Shown here: one piece after another, positions 24,810-34,849 of the stretch
Layout of the letters: each line of letters opens with the position of its first letter
Position numbering within the stretch: the first letter of the stretch is position 1
Origin: Nautilus pompilius
Taxonomy: Eukaryota > Mollusca > Cephalopoda > Nautilida > Nautilidae
Assembly (NCBI GenBank): GCA_018389105.1
Contig: JACATO010000643.1
Coordinates: 678,501 to 742,500, forward strand
DNA length: 64,000 bases
Direction: 5' to 3'
Position numbers and translations under genes: made by a program
The notes under the pieces: model-generated
What the model was told of the DNA's origin: nothing
The model's input: only the letters and a program-made list of their open reading frames with translations
The model's database searches: none

Positions 24810-26405
24810 CTCTTGATTCTTTCTTTCTATCTTCTTTTTTTTGTTGAAAGAGTTAAGAATTAGGTTTTGGGAATTTGGAATGGATGGGGGAAGTGTTTTA
24901 TAGAGGGTTTTCTTAAGGCCATTATCTTCCCTAAATGCTCTGCCATGTTGCTTAGCCAACAAGATCAATGAGCTTGTATTGACAGAATTTATCATTGCAT
25001 GTTCTTCAGATTTCTATTAACAAAATTATTTTCATTCTTTGATGGTTGGGTAATATCATGGTGCATTATTTGGAGGTGTGTACACTCTCAGCAAAAAAAA
25101 AATAAATGCATCCATATACTACTACTACTACTACGCATTCTTAATCCTAATCCAATTCACTTTCACTATGGAGTACCTCAGAAATTTCAAGAAATTTGTT
25201 GTGGAGAAATTCTGGAAATTCTCTGTACATATGTCTCTACTCCACAAAATAGGAGAATTAAATAAACTATTAAATTTATTTGTATCATTCATAATACTAT
25301 AGTCTAAAATAGTCATGAATATGAAAATAAATTTCAAGCTACAGGCAAATGGTGTGATCACGCGAGTTTTACAGGTGAGAAAATTAGTTCCCGCATGAAT
25401 TTTTTCTTAAGTGCATAAGGAATTCATGGCATTTGGATTGAGGTTTCTGTACCTGCATATGAGCAGGATGGATATGACCAACTTTTGCATGCATGCATGG
25501 GCGTGGGAGATTAGCTCTTTAGAAAGGGTTCTTCCTCTAGACTTATTGAGTACAAACTGCACAAGTATCCATAATGAGGCAAGCATGTTACACTAACTCA
25601 CCAACTATCTTTTAAGCAAATCAAATGATTAAGATATGGATCAAAGGACCTTACTAATGTATTTTATCTAAAGATAATAAGACTGAAAATATGCATTCTC
25701 TTTGTATAGGTTTCAACAACATACTGTAGAGATTTTGAAATCTGTGAATGTCATGCTGAATCATACTTATAAGAAAACCAATATTTGGACAAACTTGTGA
25801 TTTAATTTGTACAAAAATATAACACTTCATAGAAATATCAAAATAAACCTTTAAAAAAGTAGAGTTTAAATCAGTTATTTCACACATTTTTTTCTTGTCT
25901 GTTGTCACAAAATTTGGTAGTCTGCCTAAACATGGTTTGCTTTCAGTGTCAGTTCCTTTTGATATGTAAAAACAACATTTTACATGACATATTCTGCAGC
26001 TGCACATTAATGTTTTAGGGTTTACAGTCTTTTATGGAGAACTCTATATTTTAAGATACTATTCATGGTAGATTCAATTTACAGTGGGTACTATGCTGCC
26101 ATCTGTGGAGTAACAATAATACTACCCATGTTAATGAATAGAGGCAACATAGTGTGAATGAAATTATAGGTTTATCCGAATAAAGGTTTTCTTGTAATTA
26201 ATTAGAACTCATTACTTTCACTATGATTCTCATATTAATTAACATATTATGTAACATAATATGTATATTTATTTTACCAATTCTTCTCTATTTACATATT
26301 AATAACTATCAACAATCAGTAACAACAGCAGCAACAACAAAAATTACCACATCTAGTGGCTCATTTATGATTAACTGACATTCTTGCAAGGAAGATGGAC
26401 TATTT
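24810..26405. other. Non-coding DNA with a short (ACT)n repeat
   Basis: A short ACT-type triplet run occurs at 25,117-25,134. The minus-strand 117-codon frame at 25,654-26,007 has no recognisable domain and lies in AT-rich sequence; I do not consider it a gene. Confidence 0.5.
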
Positions 26406-26410
26406 TTGAT

Positions 26411-26560
26411 AGGGGTAAGTAGTTACAGTGCCAGTAATTACTAATTAAATGTATAGATGAGCTATAGTCAATATCACGAAGGTCAAAGCTCACGACATCC
26501 ATTTTAGCCTTATCTAATATGTTTAATTGGGAATTGCTAGAGCTGAAATAACTAGCCCTG
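26411..26560. mobile_element. Foldback MITE, family 1, full hairpin
   Basis: The left arm (from GGGGTAAGTAGTTACAGTGC) and right arm (to GCTGAAATAACTAGCCCTG) are inverted repeats of each other. The shared inner block is TAATTACTAATTAAATGTA on the left, TGTTTAATTGGGAATTGC on the right. The arms flank a short centre, so the element can fold into a long hairpin. It has no coding capacity. The superfamily is uncertain. Confidence 0.65.
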
Positions 26561-27084
26561 GTTTTTCCTAAATATAACATTTCAGACAAAATGCAATTTA
26601 ATTTGATGAAATTTAAAGAGAAAGAGTTAACTCATAATATTTTAAGTAAAATTGAAACACAAAACTAATGTTGAGTGCCCAGCATAATGTACACATTAAA
26701 TCAGCAGATTTTAGTCACATTGTATTGGTTTTTGACCAGAAAAGAACACAAAAGGGATAATTTACTCATGCAGTAAGTAATCTGTCAGTCAGCTTTGATT
26801 TGCATAGACTTGACTTTTGGCCTTATATCCTAGGTGGGTGATACAAAATATGATATATTTGTATCTTGAGTAGCTAAATAAACACTTCAGCATTTTTCAG
26901 TATTTTTATGCCCTTTGAATATTTAAAGGAAATATGAAATGTGTATGTATCAATATATATTTGTGAAATGTAAAGCATTGGTATAAAATGTAAATACTAA
27001 CTAGTAAATTATAACAGAATATTGTTAACTATACTTTAATTCATTTTTAACTTGAAAAAAAAAACAAAAAAACAACTTAGATAT

Positions 27085-27410
27085 AAAAAGGGAGGGAAAC
27101 CAATACATAATAAAGAGTTGGGAAAAAAGAAATAATGGTAGGAGATGCAAGGGAACCAAAGATTTATTGTCATTTAATCCAGAATCCAGATGTTTGATAA
27201 ATAAAGATTCTTGATTTTGATGTTGCCAATGCCATGACACCACCAAAAACAGATTTATGATTAAATGCAGTATCTTTCAAAAGTGAGAATTCTCTCTCTG
27301 CTAGATGGATATAACACAAACCTCTTGTGGATGAGCTACATGGTTTTGCCTACATGGGTGGCTTAACACAATTGATTTTGAACAAAGTAAATTTGATACA
27401 TTGACAATAC
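27085..27410. repeat. Dispersed repeat family 2, copy 1
   Basis: Shares an ordered series of blocks with 28,665-29,010: GCAAGGGAACCAAAG, TTATTGTCATTTAATCCAGA, TGATAAATAAA, and a GTTTTGCCTACATGGGTGGC segment. On the minus strand both copies read a similar peptide (FIKHLDSGLNDNKSLVPLH here, FIRYLNPVLNDDKTFTPLH there). The repeat may therefore derive from a coding element, but I cannot name it. Confidence 0.55.
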
Positions 27411-27951
27411 CAGTATAATGATGCATTAAAAACTATGATGCTCAAATACTGAGATTGTTTTGAGATGTTACTCTATGAAGTTTTGTGTTTATCTTTTTTT
27501 TTCTTTCAGTGTGTATGTGCTGCTAAATGGTTTTCCTTTTATTATATTTTGAATATGGGTTCTACAAATATTTTAGCACCCTAAAAATAGCTGTCAGAAT
27601 AGTTGTTATGCAGTTCATAATTGCAGTCCACAGTGTCTATTGTCTGCTGGCCTCAGAAAGCTTGTTCTTCATATATTAAAGTAGAAACCAGTGGATGGTA
27701 GAAGTGGCATGATATACTTTGAATTAAATCATGGATTCAAGTTATGATCAGTATAACTGCTTTTATACTTCGACTAAGACATTGTGTCTACACAATTAAA
27801 TGATCTGCAGTACTGGCTGATCATAGCCTTTTCTGAACACAACATTTATTAGAATGCTGCTGAAATTATAAACTTGAGTTGGCTCTATTTTTATGCTAAA
27901 AACAGAAGATCTTGTAAATAAAGTGGTTCTGCTATTGTTTCGACAAAGCCT

Positions 27952-28236
27952 TTGAAACATGAGGTTTTTCCCTTTTTTTGTTTGACTGGAAGGGGGAGCA
28001 CTTTTGGGCTAGGCATCTGTCTGATGATTACTGCAGCTGATGTTTCCTTACAGAACAGGAAGTTTGGTATTCTGTCATTCAGACTCCAAGATGAATGTTC
28101 ACTTTTATTTTCTTTGAAGTGTTTTTTTTTTTTTTTTACTATGAGAACTTTATCAAAATATTTTTTAAGAACTTTTTCAGTTTGTCTGTTTAAATCAGTT
28201 TTGGAGGCTTTGGCTGCTAGACTGAGCGGTGATTGA
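27952..28236. other. Unexplained open frame near the repeats, not supported as a gene
   Basis: A 94-codon plus frame includes a poly-T run that translates as poly-Phe. No domain is recognisable. Listed only to account for the stretch. Confidence 0.2.
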
Positions 28237-28664
28237 TGTTGGTACTGTTTTTATTGCTTGCTAGGTGATGGCTCTTGCTGTGGTAATGGTTTCAAGCCAT
28301 GGAAAATCCCTGTAATTGTACAAATTGTTTAGTTCCCATCTGCTTGTTCCTCTTTCTGATATTTAATGGGTTTTTGCATGCATTACATGAGACATGAGAA
28401 ATTTAAATGCATAATCATGGCAATAAAATATTGTTGTACATCCAAATTTGAAACATCAATAACAGAATTTAAAAAAAAAGTTTCAAACATCATGATTTTT
28501 TTCAGCCAGATATGATCATCAAATTAAGATGAATGGCTGCAAGTAGTAAAATTAGCAGAAATGGGTTAAATCTTAACAGAAATAAAAATACCAAAAACGG
28601 CGGCATACCATATAATTACACAAAGAGTAAATAAATAAACAGAATATCTTGAACTATTTACCTT

Positions 28665-29010
28665 ATTTTATCTTTAACCAATAAAATTGAAAAAAACACT
28701 GCCTGGAGAAAAGGAAGATACTCAAAATGAAAATTTAAATAATGCAAAGGAGTGAAAGTTTTATCGTCATTCAAAACGGGATTCAGATATCTGATAAATA
28801 AAATTGGATTTCTAGTTTTGAATCGAACAAGATGTGGCCAGTATTTTGACATCAACCAGAGCAAGTTTATGATTGAAATTAAGATATATGTGATACAAAA
28901 GGTCAATTTCTCTTTGTCAGACAGATTTGACATGATACTCTTCTGGATACGCCAGAATGCTTTGCTTACATAGGCAACTGACAGTACCAAAATTGAATTA
29001 TGTACACAAC
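28665..29010. repeat. Dispersed repeat family 2, copy 2
   Basis: Same family and orientation as 27,085-27,410. The minus-strand frame of 110 codons (28,990-28,658) spans it and contains the FIRYLNPVLNDDKTF stretch that parallels copy 1. The frame lacks any known domain. Confidence 0.55.
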
Positions 29011-29051
29011 GTGTGATTTGTCCAAGTATTCCCCACCACTGTGCTATTCAT

Positions 29052-29321
29052 CTTTTTTTTTAGGTTCAAAGAAATTTTATTTAAATTTTGATTAGTAACA
29101 AAAATTGATAATTTTTTTAAAATGAAAACTTATGGTCTTAAAGGATTTTAGCCAAAATCAGTTTACATTGAGACTGCGAGCCGGCTACCCAACCCTACTC
29201 CCTCTCTCTCTCTCTGGAGGTAGGATTTTCCCAACGCTCTGACCAGTCAGTAGAAAGGTGTTTTCTCACCCAGAAATTTGGAGTTGAAAGAATTTTGTGA
29301 CACAAAAGCATATATTTATCT
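29052..29321. repeat. Dispersed repeat family 3, copy 1
   Basis: About 270 bp, nearly identical to 34,268-34,546. Diagnostic blocks are a T-run followed by TAGGTTCAAAGAAATT, GAGACTGCGAGCCGGCTACC, a CT repeat, and GCTCTGACCAGTCAGTAGAA. No coding remnant. Origin unknown: MITE, LINE tail or LTR fragment are all possible. Confidence 0.8.
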
Positions 29322-29329
29322 ATCATCAG

Positions 29330-30870
29330 GTAGATTTGTCTGGAAATAAATATAGCTAAGTAGAAAATATTTTTGGTGTTTCTTTAAAAGATGTTTGTTT
29401 GTTTTTTGCTTTCATCATTTTAATTTTTAAAAGAATATTTAAATTAGATTTAAAATTTAAAACAAAGAAGGAAACAGGAAGATTTATGATGATTTCTTCT
29501 GTTTCCTGGACTTGCAAGCTTAGAGGGCTGCACCGGAGGGGTTGTTCAGTCTGTTTTTCTCAATCATTCTTTCGTTTGGATAAGCAAGAATGAAAATGGT
29601 GCATAAAACTCTCACACAAACACAGGCATTCATTGTAATTTCTTTGAGACTGTTAACAATTTACTATTTAGTCATTGAGGTGTACTACATTAGCTATCCA
29701 AGTTGTCCGCATAGCAGCACCAAATGAATTGGAATGCAAAAATTGTTTTTCATCTTGGTTTCTCTTCAAATTATTTTCATTTTGAAAAACTAGAATCAAT
29801 ATAATTAAAAATCTATCCTTGAAACTTGTGTGAACGATATTATTTCTAAAAGTGTCAGTTTTTTGAGACTAGTTATCTCACTGTGGCATAATTATATTAA
29901 TTAACAAAATTGTAATTAAATTTAGCTGTTTTCAGCACATTTAATTTATTTTTAATATGGTTAAAACTGTTTTTACTGAAGATGATTCTAATGCTTTGTG
30001 ATCATAAGGAGCCCAAGAGGATTTGGTATTTTAAAAGCAGTTTTCTCTGGGGTTGTTGTTGTTTTTTGTTAAGTGTTCCAAGTATAAGGGATGATTATAA
30101 CCCCCCCCCCCACCCATAAAACATTGAATCTTATAAGCTCAAATGCTTGTTTTGGGGCTATTTTTATTTTTTTTAAAAAAATTGTTTTGCTAGGTTTTTT
30201 TAATTAATTTTCTTGTTTAATTTTTTGTAAGCATCTGATTCAAAAATAAAATAAGTTAGTTAATTTATTTACCAATCAATATGTAACTGCTTTTTTTTCT
30301 TTTTTAAATATTGAACTGACTGATTGCTTTCATTGAATATCCACCAAATGATTTTTATTGAAGAATAGTAAATGATTTCAGTAGTTGAATTAATGAAAAT
30401 TAATGTGTTACCAATAAACATGTGTGCTATGTTCAAATCACACAAATCTCTGTTATTGATATCAGTCTTTTATGGATTTTATTAATTGGTTCTGGATTTC
30501 ATCCTTGAATCCTCATCTTTTGAACTTTATTTCTTTGGCTGATTTTCTACTTTCAGGGACCAATTACCATTTAAAGATCACCTTTACTCATTAGAAAACA
30601 AGCACTGCTATTAGCAGAAGCTTGTTTGCTCTGTTTAACAAATTCACTTTCCCTATCTTGTCAGTGGCTCTCTAACTAAGTGTTTTATATGACTGCTATA
30701 TGTTCCTACAGTGAAGGAAAGAATGAACCTTGTTGATGTTTCTGCTTAGGTAGGCTGTTATGATCCTACCAGGTAAATGTCAAATTGTTGAGGAATTAGG
30801 GAAACTGAGACAACCAGCAAAAGCTGAGTCACTCTCTGGTGCTTTATCAGTTTGTTTGCCTTTGTATCTC
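29330..30870. other. Non-coding DNA, no gene seen
   Basis: AT-rich, with an 11-base poly-C near 30,102 and several T-runs. No recognisable gene. Confidence 0.55.
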
Positions 30871-30874
30871 TACA

Positions 30875-30882
30875 GTCTATAC
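30875..30882. repeat. 8-bp target-site duplication, left (GTCTATAC)
   Basis: Identical to 33,656-33,663 and directly abutting the left terminal inverted repeat of the hAT element. The central TA matches the Buster-type target pattern (three bases, TA, three bases). Confidence 0.92.
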
Positions 30883-31053
30883 CAGTGGTTCTCAAACTTT
30901 TCAAAATTTTTTTAATGGCGGTCCCCTTACAATTTTTTCAATGTTTCGCGGTCCCTTATAAAATGAAGGAGAATAAGCACAGTAAAAATATTGTTTTCAA
31001 CACTCATTTATTTCAAAAATTACAGAACTCAGTCATCAACTTTATAGAGCATT

Positions 31054-32848
31054 TCAGTGAGATGGATGCACCTGCTTTGCCTTCAACAAATCCTCCACGT
31101 TAGGCTGAGTTTTTGACAGAGCCACTCTTATGTCATGACCCACATCTAGTTTGTTTCGAGACTTTGTTTTGATGGCAAGTAGAGTTGAAAATGCAGTCTC
31201 GCACTCATAAGTGGTTGCGAATGGAATCATTATTCTAAGAGCCATCTTTGCGACATCGGGATATGACTGCGCCATTTCAATCCAAAAGTCGCTGCAGCAC
31301 ATCTCAAGGTAAACCTGCTTTGCATCCCCATCATGCACCAAATCAATAAATTGTTCCTGGATCAAGTTGTCCTCTGAAGGCAGATCGCTGACTGTGAGTG
31401 CAAATGGGTTGTTGACGAAACGATAGTACTTATCAAATTCCTGCAGATCGAGAAAGTATCGAGAAATTTCTTCACCAAGAATTGAAATGTGGTTTTTCAT
31501 CACCTCAAGGATATCATCATCGATGTGAAGTGGGTTTTCATCAAGAAATATGTTTAGCTGTGGAAATGGTGCAAAGTTCTTGCTTTCCAATTTCGAATGC
31601 CATAATATGAACTTCATTTTGAAAGCAGTCAATTTTTCGTGACAATGGAGTGCGGTGATCTCTTTACCTTGCAGCGCAACATTGACGCTGTTCACAGATT
31701 TGAATATGTCCACCAAATATGACAGGCACGTCAGAAAACGGTTATCAGAGAAATTTTTGTGCATGCCTAGTCTAGCATCTTGTAGAAAATCGTGTATTTC
31801 TTTTCATAGTACTAAAACTCTCTTCAGAACTTTCCCCCTTGAAAGCCACCTTACGTTTGAGTGCAACAAAACAGTTTCAAATTCCGAATCATTTTCTTTG
31901 CATAACTCAGCAAACAGGCGCGAGTTAAGAGCATTCGCTTTTATGAAATTCACCGCTTTGATCACGTCATTCAAAACATTTTTAAACTCATCAGGCATGG
32001 TTTCACCATCAGTGCTTGACGATGAATAGTGCAGTGTGTACCAATAGCCTCCAGGGACTTTTCCTTCACCAAAGTCTGAAAACGGAACGGCAACCAAGCA
32101 TCACCAAAGCACCATCGGTGCACACCCCAATAACATGCTCCCACTTAATACCATGCGCTTTGAAAAATCGGTCAACTTTGAAAAATATTTCCTTTGCAGT
32201 TGTCTTGGTACTTAGGCTTTTGCAAAACAAGAATTCGTCTTCAAGGTGCTTGTCATGCACATAACGAACATAGACACAAAGTGGGGCTAAGTTAGCGGCA
32301 TCCGTTGTTTCATCAAGTTGGATTGCAAAAAAGTTAAACATTGAAATCTGAATCTTCGAGACCACTTACGACAGAATGTTATCGGACATTTCAGTTATTC
32401 GCCGACTAACAGTATCGTTTGACAGGGAGACATACCTCAGCTTCTGTAGTTCAGAACTTCCCAGCAAATTCGATATAATATCTTTGCAGCAGGGCAATAT
32501 CAACATTTCTCAAATGTTATGGGATTTTTTGGCAGCAGCAATTTTCCTTGAAACCTCATAAGAAGCCTTCAGACCAGTCGTAATGTCCTGCGAAAACATT
32601 CCCAAGTTATCAAGTCTGGATTCGATCAATGTTTCGGCTTTTCGTTTGAAGAAGTCTGCATCTTTGTTAGTTGAACTGGGATGCTTAGTTTCCAGGTGTC
32701 TCTTTAACTTGCTGGGCTTTAGTGAAGTAGATGCCAACACTTCGGAGCACAAAATGCACTGCGGTTTCTCTTCTCCACCAGAATTTATCACAGTAAAGCC
32801 GAATTTCAAATATGATTTGTCATACCTCATCATCTTTTTTGGAGGCAT
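31054..32848 (-). pseudogene. hAT transposase, ZBED5/Buster-like, broken by stops and frameshifts
   Basis: This would have encoded the enzyme that excises and reinserts the surrounding element. The start chosen is the Met at 32,848 (MPPKKMMRYDKSYLKFGF), typical of ZBED5-like proteins. A BED zinc finger follows, with CILC and HLETKH ligand pairs (about residues 30-60). Next come the helical linker (VSLSNDTVSRRITEMSDNI), the first catalytic segment (AIQLDETTDAANLAPL), and the second (GVCTDGALVMLGCRS). SLEAIGTHCTIHRQAL and VRWLSRGKVLKRV follow, then the C-terminal dimerisation domain (YECETAFSTLLAIKTKSRNK). Damage consists of in-frame stops at 32,510-32,512 (TGA), 32,366-32,368 (TAA) and 31,804-31,806 (TGA), plus two frame changes between about 32,100 and 32,000. 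The last 236 codons (31,764-31,054) are uninterrupted. It is not functional as it stands; no domain is missing. Confidence 0.92.
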
Positions 32849-33612
32849 TCTGAAAGCGAAAACAAAATATAATGTAGCGATAACCTCAAGAAGGACTCCG
32901 AGAAGGACCTTTTTAATGTACAGTATCTATTTGGTATTTTTAAAATAATTGAACAAACGACAAACATGAAAATATGTGTCAGTTAAATATCATATCCGGC
33001 ACAATAATTTTTCAATATTTTTTGCGGATAATATCCTTATAAAATACTAACTGAAACCCGATCTTTGGTCGCCTCATTCAAATAAATACTAAAAAAAAAG
33101 GACTCACTGGAAGATCGGGGAAACAGCATGTGTCAGTGTATATCACAGAGATGTAAAGAGAGAAAGACACGTCCACAAAATGGAGGATAGACAGATAAAC
33201 TGCCTGCATTCTCAAGGCAACTTTCCATCTCTTAATGTACTTTAGGGCTATAGTGAGCTACCCACACAATTGTGTGAGGTTGACCTCACTTGTCTAGCCG
33301 ACACTTGCATGCAGCTTCCGTTGTTGTGTCCACAAGTTTGCTGGTTTACGCAGACAACCCACCATGTGACTGCACATGTGCCCCTTTGCATACCTTGTCT
33401 GAGTCTAACTTTTAGACTGCAATTTGAAGTCTTCAGTAAAGATTGTTCTGTGACAACTTGCCTTCTTACAGTTAGGTGAACACATGAGTCACCGCTAGCA
33501 GATTTGACCAACATTTTCGGTAAAACAATGACAATGACTATAAAATGCCCAAGAACCACAACTAAAATCAATAAAGAAAGCGTCACCTTCACGGTCCCCT
33601 TAAAATCGCTTG

Positions 33613-33632
33613 GCGGTCCCCTAGGGGACCGC
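33613..33632. repeat. Perfect 20-bp palindrome in hAT right end
   Basis: GCGGTCCCCTAGGGGACCGC is a perfect inverted repeat with no spacer, 23 bp inside the right terminus. The left end has one half of it (GGCGGTCCCC near 30,917). A probable transposase-binding or cruciform-forming site. Confidence 0.8.
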
Positions 33633-33655
33633 AGACCCCAGTTTGAGAACCACTG

Positions 33656-33663
33656 GTCTATAC
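33656..33663. repeat. 8-bp target-site duplication, right (GTCTATAC)
   Basis: Exact copy of 30,875-30,882, directly outside the right terminal inverted repeat. Confidence 0.92.
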
Positions 33664-34019
33664 TGACTTGAGAGAGGTCTCTTGGAGTTTAATAAATCAG
33701 AAAGGAGAAGAAAATAAGTAAAATAAGAGCAGAAGCAATTAAAATTGAAAAAAGTTTGTATTCATGTCATACAAAGGGGGAAAATGTTAACTCATTCAAG
33801 TTAAAATGCTAATATTCTTTTCTCACACGTATAGTTTTTTTTTTTTGCACTATTTTTAAATATGAAATTACTTTAAATTTATTGATAGATCTTAAAACAA
33901 CAACAAAAATTGATAATTGGCCTGAAATGGGTTTTTCTTTATCAATTTCGAGGTGGTTATATAATGTAGTCATTAGTTCTTGTCTGAACCCTGTCCTGAC
34001 TTTTGAGGTTTAAGGTCCT

Positions 34020-34264
34020 TCTGAGTAGGAAGCTTGGAGATATCAGCCTTGGTAACCAAGCAGGTTATCTAAGTACAGTTGGAGCTTTTGAGCAGTGGTC
34101 AAAATACAAGCCAGTCCCACTGGAGCCTCTGTCACATACTGGAAAACTCTACTAGAACTCTTCATTTTTAAATGTTGGAAGACACCCATGTGGCTGGTTG
34201 GTGAAGAAATAATTCCAGGAAGGTATGCCAAACCAAAATGACTGCAACCAGGATTTGAACTCAT
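34020..34264 (-). repeat. tRNA-derived SINE, longer subfamily, minus orientation, interrupted
   Basis: Shares GGAGCTTTTGAGCAGTGG and other blocks with the copy at 16.0 kb. The minus-strand B box is good: GGATTTGAACTC at 34,251-34,262 reads GAGTTCAAATCC. Directly after it dispersed repeat family 3 begins, so the tRNA A-box half is absent. This suggests family 3 inserted into, or replaced, the SINE head. Confidence 0.65.
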
Positions 34265-34267
34265 GTT

Positions 34268-34546
34268 CTTTTTTTTTTTTTAGGTTCAAAGAAATTCTAT
34301 TTAAATTTCGATTAGTAACAAAAATTGATAATTTTTTTAAATGAAAACTTATGGTCTTAAGGATTTTAGCCAAAATTAGTTTACATTGAGACTGTGAGCC
34401 GGCTACCCAACCCTACTCCCTCTCTCTCTCTGGAGGGAGGGGGAGGTAGGATTTTCCCAATGCTCTGACCAGTCAGTAGAAAGGTGTTTTCTCACCAGAA
34501 ATTTGGAGTCGAAATAATTTAGTGAAACAAAAGCATATATTTATCT
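34268..34546. repeat. Dispersed repeat family 3, copy 2
   Basis: Near-identical to 29,052-29,321. Differences include GAGACTGTGAGCC for GAGACTGCGAGCC and an added GGAGGG-type expansion next to the CT run. Both copies end at TATATTTATCT. Confidence 0.8.
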
Positions 34547-34564
34547 CATTTACTTGTAGCTCCT

Positions 34565-34840
34565 TTCTTCACAGCATGCGTACCTGAACATATAAGCTTT
34601 GTCGACGTAGCACTCACGAAAAGTTACTTATTTTAAAATTGTCCATTAGTAAGGGTGGCGGCTGATCTTCCGCACGTGTGGTCATCAGGAAGGTACGGAC
34701 AGCAAGTTCACTTCAACAGTTGGCAAAGTGAGTAGCCAAACGGAACGGTGGACCACTACAGTCAGTAACTTTCACCAGGCATCACCAACAACCCCAGAAA
34801 AATTGTAGATAGAAGCCATGTGATTTCATGAGTTTTACCC
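34565..34840. other. CpG-containing unique block after repeat family 3
   Basis: Richer in CpG and GC than its neighbours (GTCGACG, CACGAAAAG, GGCGGCTG, CCGCACGTG, GTACGGAC, AACGGAACGG). No open frame of note, no match within the window. It may be part of a longer unrecognised element adjoining family 3, or unmethylated host DNA. Confidence 0.3.
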
Positions 34841-34849
34841 AAGAAAAAA

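Larger units (their letters stand above)
30883..33655. mobile_element. Near full-length hAT transposon, ZBED5/Buster-like, 2,773 bp
   Basis: The terminal inverted repeat CAGTGGTTCTCAAACT is perfect over 16 bp at both ends, and a perfect 8-bp target duplication surrounds it. The interior holds one transposase gene on the minus strand (31,054-32,848) with all main domains present but broken. The ends differ. The left end continues with AATGGCGGTCCCC. The right end carries GGCGGTCCCC within a 20-bp palindrome and further GGTCCCC motifs, as expected for transposase-binding subterminal repeats in hAT elements. About 800 bp between the transposase start and the right end holds no gene; it is relatively GC-rich and may include the element's promoter. 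Perfect target duplications and limited damage point to an insertion much younger than the other hAT relics in this window. Confidence 0.93.

Noticed and set aside
25654..26007. 117-codon minus-strand open frame
   Set aside because: No domain, no neighbour, Ile/Phe/Lys-rich; within the length expected by chance in 64 kb.
27952..28236. 94-codon plus frame as a small gene
   Set aside because: Contains a poly-T run read as poly-Phe and no recognisable motif.
31655..32948. Plus-strand frames of 61-124 codons across the hAT element
   Set aside because: They are antisense shadows of the minus-strand transposase.
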